64,000 bases of DNA, from assembly GCA_003693705.1 (NCBI GenBank), contig RBZT01000853.1, positions 1 to 64,000 of the forward strand, read 5' to 3'. This document shows, one piece after another, positions 21,720 through 32,849 of this stretch (the first letter of the stretch is position 1; each line of letters begins with the position of its first letter). The notes under the pieces are model-generated. The model did not search any database, had not been told where the DNA came from, and was given only the letters and a program-made list of their open reading frames with translations. The position numbers and the translations under genes are program-made. Source of the stretch: Polymyxa betae. Lineage: Eukaryota > Endomyxa > Phytomyxea > Plasmodiophorida > Plasmodiophoridae.

Positions 21720-21966
21720 TGTATAGGTTGATACTCGATAGAAAGAGAGCTAGCCGGGATTAACCTTTAGGAGAGTGACCGAACCGGAGGGAGGAATTTG
21801 TGAGATTTAAGTGGGCCTAAGTTGCGCTACCCTTCTAGAAGCCCTAACTACAACAACCCATGAACATGAACCATGAACATGACACACTTGGTGCAACAGT
21901 CCAACATGACCGTCATCCACTTCATATTGAATTGTTCCGCTTTCACAATTAAGCATTTGGAATTTA

Positions 21967-24104
21967 TTATCTGTCATTATCGGTTAGAATCACGGGTTTC
22001 TTGCTTTCAGAGCATGGGCACAATCGAATCGCGCCAGGTTGCCTGGCGGAGCAATCGGAATTTTGCGAATTGGCAAAACACGTTCCTTCTGATACACCAG
22101 AGGAAAGTGCACCAACGTCAGAACTGATTGGCCAACGATGATATCGCGGATTCGTAGGGCTGCTGTCGACTGTCCTTGAAAGATATCAGCTGGTCAGCAG
22201 TTTATTAACTGCATTGATTCTTACCATGCATTGCGTTCGCAGGGAAACACCAGCTCCATGAAATAAGCTACATATATTAATGAAAGCGATTTATAAATGC
22301 TTCAAGCGATCCTACCATCGGCAACGCTCTCGAACCTATCCGAGGCGCATTCCATATGCTTAGCTCTACAAGCGTCATCACATGAAGCGTTTTCTTCACT
22401 AACGGTAGGAACGATTCCAGAAAGCGGAGTAGCCCTTAGGCTTGGAGGTAGAAAAACGCACGTGCGTGCATTAGCAATTAACAATTTGGCGGTATTAGGC
22501 AGTGTCAGTTCAAGAATTCCTAGGAACATCAGCAACGTAGCATACCATGCAGACCACCGCTATTACCTCTGTAAAATGAACGCTGTTCTGAAAAATCGTA
22601 TAAGAAGATCACTTCCTGAAGAGACTGATATTCTTTTTTGTTCTGAAAAACAGTCTATCGACAGACTAAGTTAAATGCAGAAGCGCACCCGATTGGGAAT
22701 GTTACAAGAAATGTCCTGTCTTCATCGCCTTGATTTATTGGTAGTGTTCCATTTACCAACTTTCTTATTGTTTCTGTATCGTATGGGCTCAAAACTTTGG
22801 CCCGAAGGACGATTTCAGACAGGCGTTGATCATACGCTGGACGCAACAGGGACTGAAGTGATGTGTATTCAACTGGATCTTTGCTCTGCAGACGCTTCAG
22901 TTGGACATTGCTATACACTCAGCAGGTTATTTACCTCATAAAATGAATCGGATGGTAGCATTGATACGCTTAAATTGACATTATAATCAGATTCGCCCAA
23001 TTTGTGTTTGTTGCAGTTAACGCCAATGCGGCCAATGTGTCGTATTCGATTTACTTCCGGTGCAATGCAGATACGGCCACGACTGACTGCACTGGATCTG
23101 TTTGACATGAATGCTTTTCATATATACAAGCAGGCAATGCCTTACCTTAGCCACCAATCGAAGTGATCAGTTGGCCACATCAGAGACAGTTCCTGCCAGA
23201 ATGATTTCTTCAGCATCCAGCCACTAAAAATGAACAACTCTTCAGATAACCGCACTGTTTTTAAAACTGAACTTACAGTCCTGGAAAGAAGCTTGTTCGA
23301 AACAGCCGAGTTGGATCAACGGCTACATCCTTTCTGCCTACATCATTGTGGGCAGAAATGCACATGGCTCTGATATGTACAAAAATGATTAAAAGTGAAC
23401 TCAAGTAAATCAGTGATAATACCTTCCATCCATGTCTAATATGTCAGATGTATGCCGAAAATACGAAAGGAAGTCATTTGTGACCAGTAGGTCGTCTTCA
23501 AGTATAATGACATGACTGAATCCTTCTTCGAAGAAGAGCCTATCGAGGGTCCATTTATAATGTTTTGCTAAATTCACGGTAGAGGACTACAAGAATAGAT
23601 CAGTTTTGTTTTCAAGAGTTGTGAGCTCGTAGACCGTTTGATCATAGTTGGATCGTGGTCTTTGCCAGTGCGTGATTTCATTCCGGTATCGGCTGGCAAC
23701 TTCTTCAACGCCTTTGTCGTAACCATCTTGGGAAAGGTAAAGGCTTACAGTTGACAATTGGGCCTTTGGTAGGCTGAGCAGCTGTTTTAACACAGGCTCC
23801 AAATACCAGGGCCTATTACAAGCGATAATAACCACAGCCCAAGGGTTCCGAGTTCGGCTAAAAAAAATCCCAGTAGAATTGGAGATCATGGAGATTGAGA
23901 GCAACTTCAGCCAAAGTTAATTTTGATTCTTCAGAAAGCGATTTTTACCTGAGCGCATAATACCACAACAATCAACACAATCACCAATAGGATCAATAAT
24001 CTGCTTGACCGCAGTCGATCGCCATTATCTGGGCTGAATGTGGCTAATGATCCAAGCAATGCTGCCGATGATTGTCTGCTGATTTCTTTGCCTCGGCGGA
24101 ACAT
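21967..24104 (-). CDS. GT13 N-acetylglucosaminyltransferase I-like with MGAT5-like Cys-rich tail
   Basis: A Golgi type II protein. MFRRGKEISRQSS is followed by a signal anchor (LLILLVIVLIVVVLCAQ). The catalytic domain follows GnT-I (MGAT1): NPWAVVIIACNRPWYLEPVL, LYLSQDGYDKGVEE, VNLAKHYKWTLDRLFFEEGF, the metal-binding VIILEDDLLVTNDF, a WQELSLMWPTDHFDWWLR segment, GRICIAPEVNRIRHIGR and a domain end FYRGILELTLP ... TCVFLPPS. Many short introns are needed, including one (GTAACA donor after DRTFL) that restores frame at the domain end. The protein then continues for ~115 residues: ASCDDACRAKHMEC and later GTCFANSQNSDCSARQPGAI and RLCPC. This resembles the Cys-rich C-terminus of MGAT5 (GT18). GnT-I starts complex and hybrid N-glycans. 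The extension is not usual for GT13. Confidence 0.85.
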
Positions 24105-24652
24105 TAATCACTATTTTACATACAAAGGTGTCTGGCCTATTAGTGCACAACGTTGCTATTACTGTAGACTAACGTTACAGTTGGGCTGCAACATTCAATA
24201 TTCTTTATGGCGGATAGAACTTTAATGAGGATGGAACATTTCGGTCACTTCAAGTTCGGTCGCATCATTTTGCCAACATCTCCCGAAAGCTCGTCTGGAT
24301 TAATTCGGAGGTGATGTATCAATCGGTAAGCGGTGGCGATTCCGACGGCGTGCCCAGTTGGAGCTGGTCGTGTTCACAGAACGCATCCAGGGCTTCGATT
24401 GAAAATTCATTCTCGATCACGTAAATCAGTATCAGGACAGCAGAATACGCTTAATCATGGATCAGAACGATTCACATCCCATCTCAGAAAATGAATGCCG
24501 ATAAGCTAAATGAATGATCTCGAACGATTATTTGAATGCTGTTCTTATGCAAAGCATGACTTCAACTATAGCAGGATGTGTGACCAGCAGTATTCTCTTT
24601 CAGAAACCAGATTGAGCTCGGCAAACCTCAGAACGCGATAGTCTCATTTGCA
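24105..24652. promoter_or_regulatory. Divergent intergenic region, GT13 and AIG1-like genes
   Basis: The two flanking genes start in opposite directions. A plus-strand piece at about 24,315-24,420 (MYQSVSGGDSDGVPSWSWSC) is protein-like and might be a 5' exon of the right-hand gene, but no clean splice connects it. Otherwise the stretch shows no coding signal and probably holds both promoters. Confidence 0.3.
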
Positions 24653-25561
24653 ATGTCCTGGAAATCATTTCTGCAAATCGACAGAATCGAACCATTGCGT
24701 TTGTTAGAGTCCCCATTTATTTCAATCACTGCACTCGGGGTGCTACGTCTGTTTCTCCTGCTCATTGATATCTATGTGATTTCATTGACTGGAATACTTC
24801 AAGGCGGTGTGACATATTTCGTTTACGCCACAAACTGGTCTGCTATCTTGAATTTATGGTGAATGCTTCGTGGCGATTTGGAATCAAGCATTAACATCTT
24901 ATAGGTATCTGTACCTAGCTACAATCTTGACCTGGCGAAACATTCTCGGGTATGATTCTGAAAAAGACTCCAAATTCATTAACTTGGCTTATATATCGCA
25001 AGAGGTTGCATTACCTGCCTCTCTCATGGTCGTGGTAGGTAATCAAATCAATTACGATACTTGTTTTATCCTCATTCATATCGTCTTTCATGTGTTTCTT
25101 GTTCACTGAGCATTGTGACACATTCCGTGAATGAACTGCTCTTTTAGGCATTGTACTGGACCGCTATCAATCCCAGAGCGGAATTCCCCGATGCAATTAA
25201 TGAGGTGTCCTCGATCCAGAACCACGCAGGCTCGTGTGCTTTAGTTCTGATCGACTTCACTTTCAGTGAAATGCGGTTCATTCCTGTTCATATTGTTTTG
25301 GACATGATCTTCATGTTGGCGTATCTTCCAGTAAATGCTGCCTATTCGCTTACTGTCCAGCCAGTGTATTCAGTCATGACATGGCGCGCTTGGGGAACTG
25401 CAGTTTTCATCGCTGCCGCTTGCATTGCAATTGCCGTATTTTACGTGATGCTTTGGGGATTTTCAAAGCTTAAGACGAAGACCTTAAGGAGTGGTGCAAT
25501 CGCTAATAATTTGCATATGGTCGCCGTTCAATACGAAATGCAAGCCGCCCGACCCGAATAA
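24653..25561 (+). CDS. Rolling-stone / AIG1 (FAR-17a)-like multi-pass membrane protein
   Basis: Exons 24653-24858, 24905-25034 and 25148-25561 join exactly in frame to 249 residues. Hydrophobic helices are at LGVLRLFLLLIDIYVISL, YFVYATNWSAILNLWYLYLA, QEVALPASLMVV, IPVHIVLDMIFMLAYLPV and WGTAVFIAAACIAIAVFYVM, so about six passes. The YATNW motif after the second helix, the polar N/H in QNHAGSCALVLIDF and the H in the PVHIVLD helix resemble the rolling-stone and AIG1/ADTRP families. In AIG1/ADTRP, Thr/Asn and His residues form a lipid (FAHFA) hydrolase site. Family call is by motif memory only and moderately sure. Confidence 0.6.
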
Positions 25562-25849
25562 TATTATCCAGATCTAATTATTGAAAATTTCAAGCTAGCA
25601 ATCTAACCCAATTCTATCTAGTTTAATACAGCTAACAAGTACTCAAAACGAACCTGAAGGCAGCTGCAGAGTAAAAAATTACACTGCAATTGGAAACTCG
25701 ATTCATGTTTTTACAAATCTGAATACAATTCCAAGAGCAACGTGTTGATTGCAATCATTTGAGCAAATACAGCGGAAAACTAATCTGCGTGCGGACTCCG
25801 TGATCGATTTCGAATCGTTGCTTATTTCTAATTTGAGTTGAACATTTCG

Positions 25850-26546
25850 ATGGCTGACGGAGACGATTCCTACGTTCCTCTTGTGACTCTTACCGAAGAG
25901 GTCGCCATTATCACTGGCGAGCAGGATGAGGACGTCCTTTACAAAGAGCGTGCCAAGCTCTACCGCTTTTCTAAAGAACTGAATCAGTGGAACGAACGGG
26001 GTACTGGTGATGCCCGCTTGCTGAAGGTGATTTGCGCCTGGCATCAGTTTTGAAGGAAAAAGTAATTTTTGCAGGGCCGCAAACCTGAAGGAGGAAATAC
26101 TGTCCGTTTTGTTTTGCGTCAAGAGAAGACTGGCAAGGTCGTCGCAAACCATGTCGTTCCAGCCGAAGGCAAGTTGGAGCGAAACATGGGAAGCGATCGG
26201 TCTTGGGTCTGGGTTGCCCAGGATTATTCTGATCCCGAAGGTTCTGACTTTCAACGTTCGTTCCAGCAATAGCTTATGTGCTCATGTAGATGTTGGTATC
26301 TACACGTTCGCAATCCGGTTCCGAACGCCCGAAGCGGCTGAGGACTTCTTCCAGCAGTGGGAGAAATCCCGTATCAATAACGATGCTGTCGCGAATGGCG
26401 AAGAGCCGCCAGCGGAAGCTCTCTCAACACCCAAGCCTTCGGAAGAAACGGAACGTGAGCCAGAGCCGGAGAAAGAGAAGGAACAGGAAGCTAACGGGCC
26501 CGCTTCTGCAGAAGAGCAACCGGCTACCTCTGAGGATGCTGAATAA
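25850..26546 (+). CDS. RANBP1: Ran-binding protein 1 (RanBP1)
   Basis: Cytosolic Ran-GTP-binding protein that helps RanGAP release transport receptors after export. Exons 25850-26026, 26075-26240 and 26290-26546 join to 199 residues. The Ran-binding domain is complete: ITGEQDEDVLYKERAKLYRF, ELNQWNERGTGDARLLK, VRFVLRQEKTGKVVANHVV, SWVWVAQDYSDPED and TFAIRFRTPEAAEDFFQQW. The acidic C-terminal tail rich in Glu and Pro resembles other RanBP1 proteins. Both introns are 48-49 bases. The second must end at 26,289, because two nearer AGs would break the frame. It acts in the same cycle as the CSE1 gene downstream. Confidence 0.93.
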
Positions 26547-26616
26547 AATTTGTCTTGATCCCGCATGCTTGCTGAATAAATTTAAACAATGCTATATTCT
26601 TTTAAACGTAATGATT

Positions 26617-27394
26617 TCAACAATTTTTGTCGGTTTCGGTGTATAAAATTTTCATCGAATTTCTGAGCGAAACCTGTAGCTGGTCTGGTACGAGGAAATA
26701 CAATGCCATAACAGTACCCCAAGAAAATCCTGCAAATACTCTGAAGACACATGTTTAGCTTCAGGACAACAATTGGCGACAATGCTTACTTAGCAGGCAG
26801 TTTTGCTGGGCGAATGCAAGTATTGACTGAAGCCAAAACCACCCTTGAGAGTATGTACAGATTGATCTGGAAAGGAACTGGATCATCGCCTAGTGACTTA
26901 ATAAGACTTTTAATGAGGAGCATAATTAATGCTAACTTCCAAAGATACTTGAACCGGCTATGATTCCTGCCAAAAGATGATTGAAGACATCGTCTTTCTA
27001 ATAATACAGATGTAAGCCTGATTCCATCAAAAACAATTGCCGATAATCACCGTTTGCCGAATGGATCGAAATAAACAGCACAATGCTTTATAAAACGCGA
27101 CGTAGACACCCAAACTGACACTATGCTGCATTGTGGCTTTCAAAATAGTCGTGACCATAGCTCGATAAGTTAGAGTCCTCCGAAACACCAAAGTCACAAC
27201 TGTAATGCACTCATTTAGTTGATACAGCACATACCAAATGAAAAGCGAAACAAAACGCTTTTGCAAATCAAAGGAAAACTTCGAAGCCGACCTAGCGAAT
27301 GGGGAAAACGGACTGTCGCGCCGTAAATCAGGCCAGCCCGAAATCCATTGAGAATCGCCCCCATGCAGGATTGATGAGGACAGAAGTGCTTCAT
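26617..27394 (-). CDS. PXMP4/PMP24-like peroxisomal membrane protein (Tim17/22/23 superfamily)
   Basis: Spliced product starts MKHFCPHQSC and matches the PMP24 family through its length: GAILNGFRAGLIYGATVRFP, VVTLVFRRTLTYRAMVTTIL, a FNHLLAGIIAGSSIFG Tim17-type glycine motif, FQINLYILSRVVLASVNT, and a C-terminus with VFAGFSWGTVMALYF and LRNSMKILYTE. The first intron (27200-27291, 92 bases) switches frame, so the long unspliced frame over this place (27,027-27,491) mixes coding and non-coding sequence. Four further short introns are implied. Family members sit in the peroxisomal membrane; function is poorly known. TMEM135 is a related alternative, suggested by the N-terminal CPHxxSC. Confidence 0.75.
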
Positions 27395-27859
27395 AGTTGG
27401 CTAGATCTTCTGCCTTTGATCGAATCAGCTGACGTCTCCCGGCGATCTTGAATGGACCAATAACTGAAATGATGCTAAAAGAAGGTCGCACTACTTGTTA
27501 CTATTATTATTGTTACTCAGTTTACTCTGAACAATATTCGCCCACTGTTCTAGTTTATAACGTCGTACTGTACTTGTTTGAACTTAACACTTTCGTGTCT
27601 TTCAGAAAATGCCAAAGTAACCAAGAATATTTGTCACGTTGCCGCTTAATGACGTATCTCTACCAACTTGATAAATTCGATATTTCTGAGAATGCAGAAA
27701 GTTTCGATTGATTGCCACAGCCTATGTCTTCACGTTAGCCTGATTTTGCACTTTCGTTGTCGAGACTGACGTGATTAGGGCTGAGATTCATATAGCGTTT
27801 GAATGGGTCGAAGTCCGTGACGGAGTCCGCTTTCCTTGTTCATCAAAACCTCTGCCATC
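27395..27859. promoter_or_regulatory. Divergent intergenic region, PXMP4-like and uL13 genes
   Basis: A/T-rich and without a supported gene. Both flanking genes start outward from here. A short top-strand frame at 27,448 has no protein-like features. ATTAGGGCT at about 27,775, 85 bases before the uL13 start, is one base off a telo-box. Confidence 0.3.
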
Positions 27860-28509
27860 ATGTTTGAGAAGACGGTCGTCGTCGATGGGCGTGGTCACCT
27901 TCTCGGCCGTCTGGCCAGCATTATCGCCAAGGAACTTCTGAATGGCCAGCGTGTCGTAGTTGTTCGCGCTGAACAGGTCGAGATGAGTGGATCGTTGTTC
28001 CGCAACAAGAGTGAGTTGCTTCCGATTTGGTTTAACTTCCAGCTTATTGCTTTATAGCCAAATACTGGGCTTTCCTTCGTAAGCGTCACAACACCAACCC
28101 TCGTCGTGGTCCCTTCCACGAACGTGCTCCGTCGAAGATCTTGAAGCGTGTCATTCGCGGTATGATGCCTTACAAGACTCAGCGTGGTGAGAAGGCTCTG
28201 GCCAAGTTCAAGGCCTTTGAAGGTGTCCCTCCTCCTTACGACAAGATGAAGCGCCAGGTCGTTCCTGAAGCCCTTCGTACCCTTCGGCTGCAAGCTGGTC
28301 GTAAGTGGTGCGTTCTGGGCGATCTCAGCAACGATGTCGGCTGGCAGCACAAAGAGTTGGTCAAGGCTCTGGAAGGCAAGCGCAAGATCCGCAATGATAC
28401 CTGGTTGGCGAAGAAGAAGGAGCTGACTGCTCTCAAGAAGCAGGCTGCCGCCGCTGTTGCCGAGAAGTGCCCAGAGATCATCCAGACTCTCGCCTCCGCT
28501 GGATATTAA
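27860..28509 (+). CDS. RPL13A: 60S ribosomal protein uL13 (L13a)
   Basis: Large-subunit ribosomal protein. Exons 27860-28010 and 28058-28509 join to 200 residues, the usual length. Family marks are [17 protein letters not shown] at the start, [39 protein letters not shown] and [20 protein letters not shown]. The C-terminal extension typical of eukaryotic uL13 is present ([20 protein letters not shown]). The single 47-base intron begins GTGAGT. Codon use is strongly biased (GGT, CGT, AAG, CTC), as expected for a highly expressed gene. Confidence 0.96.
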
Positions 28510-28615
28510 TCACAAAAAGTTTATACAACCAGAACGATGTCCATATACGTCCTATTCAATAGTTTCTGAAGGGCTGCTTTCCATTCCTCAATTGATTTTA
28601 ACATTTTTAATTTTT

Positions 28616-29137
28616 TCATGGTAATAGGCGATATCGAGGAACTGAGTATCGCCATAGAACCAGTAACTCGGCTAGATCGATGGCCCGGGCGATCAGAAAT
28701 GCAGTGAAGGCGAACACCCAGACTCTAGTCGCTTCATCGCTTTTGGCATTGTGTACGAGATCGATGGGGATCTTGTCGCTCATTACCAAAGCGAACATGA
28801 CGATCCATGTGATCAGGAGCAGGGTCCTGGTCACGATCGGCATCACCATTCGTTTACGTCGTTGCAATGATATCATGATAAGCAGCGATTGCAGGACCTC
28901 GGCGCTGGCGAACAGGATGAAGGCCACGACCACGATGATATTGTTCAACAATGGATATCGAGCAGCTGCGAATGCATAGAGCGCAGCGCGAATGAAGGCG
29001 ACCATGACGAAAAGCCAGACACCGGCCACTGCTGGTAAGCAAAGGCAGCATCGCCTGGTCATGGTGTTTGCAAAGAAAGTCTTTGGGCGGTGGTCGGTGG
29101 CGCGTGCTTGCATAACGAACTTCTCATGACTCATCAA
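28616..29137 (-). CDS. Four-helix membrane protein, 173 aa, unknown
   Basis: Single exon. Predicted helices are VAGVWLFVMVAFIRAALYAF, NIIVVVAFILFASAEVLQSL, TLLLITWIVMFALVMS and VWVFAFTAFLIARAIDLAEL. The N-terminal ~30 residues and the loops are basic and Arg-rich, for example SLQRRKRMVMP after helix 2. This is a tetraspan layout with short loops. I recognise no family. It converges on the uL13 gene, with the stops about 105 bases apart. Confidence 0.6.
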   Translation of the reverse strand: MMSHEKFVMQARATDHRPKTFFANTMTRRCCLCLPAVAGVWLFVMVAFIRAALYAFAAARYPLLNNIIVVVAFILFASAEVLQSLLIMISLQRRKRMVMPIVTRTLLLITWIVMFALVMSDKIPIDLVHNAKSDEATRVWVFAFTAFLIARAIDLAELLVLWRYSVPRYRLLP

Positions 29138-29369
29138 TTGTATTCAACATTCTGGAGACATGATGTGACGAACTTTCACGATTACGGTCAAGATAATGGT
29201 GCTCCCTCAAACTTCAATAGCAGAATACTCGTTAGTTTGGCGTTTTCCAGCCTAGTGTTTTGATGAGTTTCACAAAATGTTCTCTGTATCAAATCCGTTG
29301 AGAATATCAATCATGAAGCCTGTATGAGTCCATAAAGCAGATTAAGCGTTTGTTTCGGAACAGCTAGAC

Positions 29370-31010
29370 GATGATAGATGCAATGGTCACATTTCTGTTG
29401 ATGTTTAGTCTGTACGTACATTGGATTGCAGCATTCTTATTCGATTTTAAGTTGAAAGCGCATTGGTTCAAAAGTTGATATCCAGGAATGTCCCTCCCTA
29501 CTGGGAATCGATACACACATCCCGTTATTACTGCCGCCTGATTCAAACTATTCCTGTCAGCGGTCATTTTTAGCTGTTGAGAATTAGACAGAGAAGAAGA
29601 ACTCAAGATGGCAGACGATCGTCCTCTGTACGAGTTTGCTTGCAATGAGGATTGGCGAATATGAAAGGATGTGCAGATTGCCGAGTGCTTTTCTGAATGT
29701 TTTTTAGCAGTATGGGGCGGCTCGCACAGTCGCTCTCTACTTCGAGATAGCCATCGGCAACATCGTGACAAACTTAAGATCGCTCATCCTGCTAATGGAA
29801 CAGTTTCATCCAGATAAGGATCTGGTAGGCAGAAACGATGGAGCCGATCTGAAGCTATCCGGTCCGAATTCCACGACAATCGTCTGTTGCCGAACGCGAC
29901 CAGCGCGTTTGGTGATAGAGCATGGTTGTCAGAGAGATGATATCCGCCGGCTATTAACAGTATATGGAGCTTATTGAATCATAGACGACAATCACAGATC
30001 AAAGATGTGCAACGATGAGCCGAAGAGGGCAACAATTGTTGCGGAGGACTGATGCAGATCGTTCTTCAGGACAAAATCGCTGGTCTCTCACAAAAGTCGT
30101 TCAGTGTTTGAGACGTTATTATCATCAAGTAGTTCCAATCTCTACAGGTGGCAATCTGCATTCCCGATCACGACCAGATAGCTTGCGAGCGCGAATGTGC
30201 ACTCAGCTGTAATAGAGCTGTGCACAGAGGAACGCGTCACATTTGGTGACTGAGATCAGCCTTTCCTGCTGAGGCAGCAATCGTTGAGACGATGCCATCA
30301 AGTTGATGCACATTGATAGTATAGCATCATACAACTTCGCATTTCCATGAAGTTTGAATTTGATATAATACAAAGACACTTCTATTGTTGTAATACCTTT
30401 TGTGTTGGATTGAGCCAGATTACATCAACGCGACTTCGGGGAGTTTTCAGCGATCGAGCTCGAACGTGTCACATTTTTCCGATCCGGTTCATCACTTTCG
30501 CTGCCTGCCACCAGACAATGTTCGTAGAGGAAGGAATACCCCGGGGTCTGCTTTCCAGAATAGAATGGGCCACCAAAAGGTCAAAGAGCAGATCCGATAG
30601 ATGGCGTTGCTTGCTTAAGCTTTGGTGCAAAATCGGTTGCTAACTGAACTCAGGGAAATCGTCTGATGCTCAAAGTGTGATAATAGAACGACGTTGGAGC
30701 TAAAAGCGACTATGTAGAAAAACGACATCGAGTCAAACATTGACCATTCCGAACTTGACCAAATCAGAACAGCATTTGCACGGCGTCCAATTCTTTAGTG
30801 AGAAACAGGAGATAGGACGATCAAGTCGCACAGCGAGCAGATCACATAACGATTCCAGCACAGATCTAATTGTTAGAACATCGCATCACGTAACCGATGC
30901 GGAGAACAACGCGAATCCAGGAGCGCTGCGAGAAGAAAGAGACAACCTCAATGGCAGAACTGTAAGAGAGGCGTTGACGGAGTCGTCCGGCATCATAGAA
31001 TCGCCCACGT
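29370..31010 (-). CDS. Candidate multi-exon gene, product not recognised
   Basis: Protein-like pieces on the minus strand are separated by short GT-AG gaps. They include a possible start MMPDDSVNASLTVLPLRLSL, then SVLESLCDLLAVRLDRPISC, RHLSDLLFDLLVAHSILESR with IPSSTNIVWWQAAKVMNRI, AILSMCINLMASSQRLLPQQ and a Ser-rich end near 29,600 (SAILSSSSLSNSQQL). Frames change between pieces and I could not build one continuous model. It could also be two genes. No domain is recognised. Given the density of genes elsewhere, a gene here is more likely than 1.6 kb of spacer. Confidence 0.3.
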
Positions 31011-31485
31011 TTTCTTGTCGACAAGTTTCTCGGTTTTTCTTCTAATCTCTCCCTGGTTCTTGCCCATCAGTGTTTCCCAACCACTGTGAGGGTCGAACAG
31101 TCATCGAGCATTTTTTGTAGATTATCTTCTGACCTGTCCCTTAGCCTGGTGTAAGAATCAGCCCAAGTCCTCTTCTAACAACGCTTATTCTTGCAAGTCA
31201 GATCCAGATGCTGGAATTATATCATCATTTTGCCCAGATCTCTCGAATTTATTAAGTCTGGCTGCAAAATAACTCATCTCGATTTGAAATTCAACCCTTT
31301 TTTGCAATATGAAGCCAACTTCAAACATCAAACTGGGATGAAGGTTTCATGCCACTTTTTACGAGTACCTACCGGTACTCGTAAATTTTTTTGCTTTAAA
31401 CAGTGCGGGCAGTCTTAAACCGACAACAACTTGTCTCAATTTTATTTTGGAAAAGAGGCTGCGCCAGAGGCCTCGCTACTATCAA
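31011..31485. other. Intergenic with a perfect hairpin
   Basis: No gene is recognised. At 31,361-31,382 the arms ACGAGTACC and GGTACTCGT flank a 4-base loop, followed directly by AAATTTTTTT. It lies ~100 bases beyond the stop of the DDE transposase, so it may mark the element's end or act in 3' end formation. Confidence 0.45.
31361..31382. repeat. 9-bp perfect inverted repeat with T-run
   Basis: Arms ACGAGTACC / GGTACTCGT with loop TACC form a strong hairpin, then A3T7. In this setting it could be a transposon-end palindrome or a transcript-end structure. Function unproven. Confidence 0.5.
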
Positions 31486-32400
31486 TCACTCCGAATTATA
31501 GTTCAGTTTTTTTTCAGGAATTCTGCGGTGTGAGCGGTACTTCTTTACGGCATATTCAACCTGCGCCGGTGTCAGTCGAACATCTTTCAAACGATAGGCG
31601 TCAATGTAGCGCTCTGATTTGCGAGCAAACCGGCGGATGCTGGATATGGACACTGAATTTAAAGCCAATGGCACCATTGTCTGCAGTGTCTTCCACGAGT
31701 AATCGCAATGCTTACGAGTGTACGCCTTGCATGCTCCCCAAAACATTTCAATAAAATTAAACTCCGGATGGAATTTAGGATAAAAAATAATGCAATGTCC
31801 AGTGGCCTCAACAGTTTCGTTCAGCAAAGGCTTCTGTCCGGAGAAATCAGGTTGTGCTGCGAGCAACTTACGAGCTTCGTCTAATTTCATTCCAGAAACA
31901 AAAATGCCTCTTTCCTGGAGAATTGTGCGAATTCCTTTTTGCTTCCCGGCTTCCGATACCATAATCTGCACGACACGAGTCCCATCAGGAGCCTCAAACC
32001 AGCCATCCCGGAGTTTGCAAACATTTTTCCCTCCGTCTTTGAGATTGAGTCGGCTCGCAACCAGGGCGTTTTCAGCCATTGCATGGTGGTTTGATGAATT
32101 ATCATAAGCCACCAATGCAATGCACCCGGGATGGAGAATTTCGAATATCTTCAGCATCTTCATTGTTTGCTGAGCAAGATGCTCATTCGTAAAGTATCCG
32201 TCTTTGTTTGCTCCTGGGAACATTATTACCGTGGAGTCCAATGGAATCTCCGGATAAAGCTCTGCAATTTCTTTAGGAAGTCGTAACAATCCATGACATT
32301 GACAGAGAAAAGCAGAGACCATAATGGAAGCACCAGGTCCCTTCGGCCGGATCTCTTTTTTTTCTTGTTTTCTCTTGCCAGCTTCGCCGAGAGCCATCAT
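31486..32400 (-). mobile_element. DDE-superfamily transposase (Tc1/mariner- or IS630-like), N-terminus missing
   Basis: A 304-residue frame matches the catalytic half of an orphan DDE family frequent in fungi and protists. Marks are KGPGASIMVSAFLCQCHG, the second-Asp region CIALVAYDNSSNHHAMAENA, NLKDGGKNVCKLRDGWF, KGIRTILQERGIFV and the last catalytic region CIIFYPKFHPEFNFIEMFWG, with Glu in IEMFW. The part that should carry the helix-turn-helix and the first Asp is not found in frame upstream, so this copy is 5'-truncated or its first exon is not recognised. No terminal inverted repeats were identified at 32,400-32,600. Confidence 0.75.
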
Positions 32401-32849
32401 GGGCCTGAAATATACACTCGTCCTTTGGAAGGTTGCCTTTCTCTGCGCACGAATTGTGCGTTTACAATTACATCACGCTTTGGATATTTTTATTATTATT
32501 TTTATGATATTTAAACATTCTCAAAATCTTTTCCATTGGCAATTTTTGTGAAGCTTTTCAACATTCTTTCCTCATCTACATAGGATCCGAAGTGAAAAGC
32601 AAACCAAATCCTCAGCAAAATATTTCTATTCAGTAATAAAAAACAACTGTTAAGTACAAATGCCATTTGTGTCAGCATTGTCCTTCTCCGCTTTTAATCA
32701 AGTTTCCAATGTTGCAAAAAGGGTGATAATTTGGCCTTTGGGGCTTCGCGTTCGGAAGGAAGTGCGGGCGCAGTGCCGATTGGGGCTTCTCTCCTCTTCT
32801 TTCCGCCTCCGTCATGGTCACTATCATCCCATCTATACCCCATACGACA
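32401..32849. other. Intergenic: transposon flank and CSE1 promoter
   Basis: A/T-rich sequence on the left with no recognisable transposase continuation. A more GC-rich, pyrimidine-rich stretch precedes the CSE1 start on the right. No gene is supported. Confidence 0.3.
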
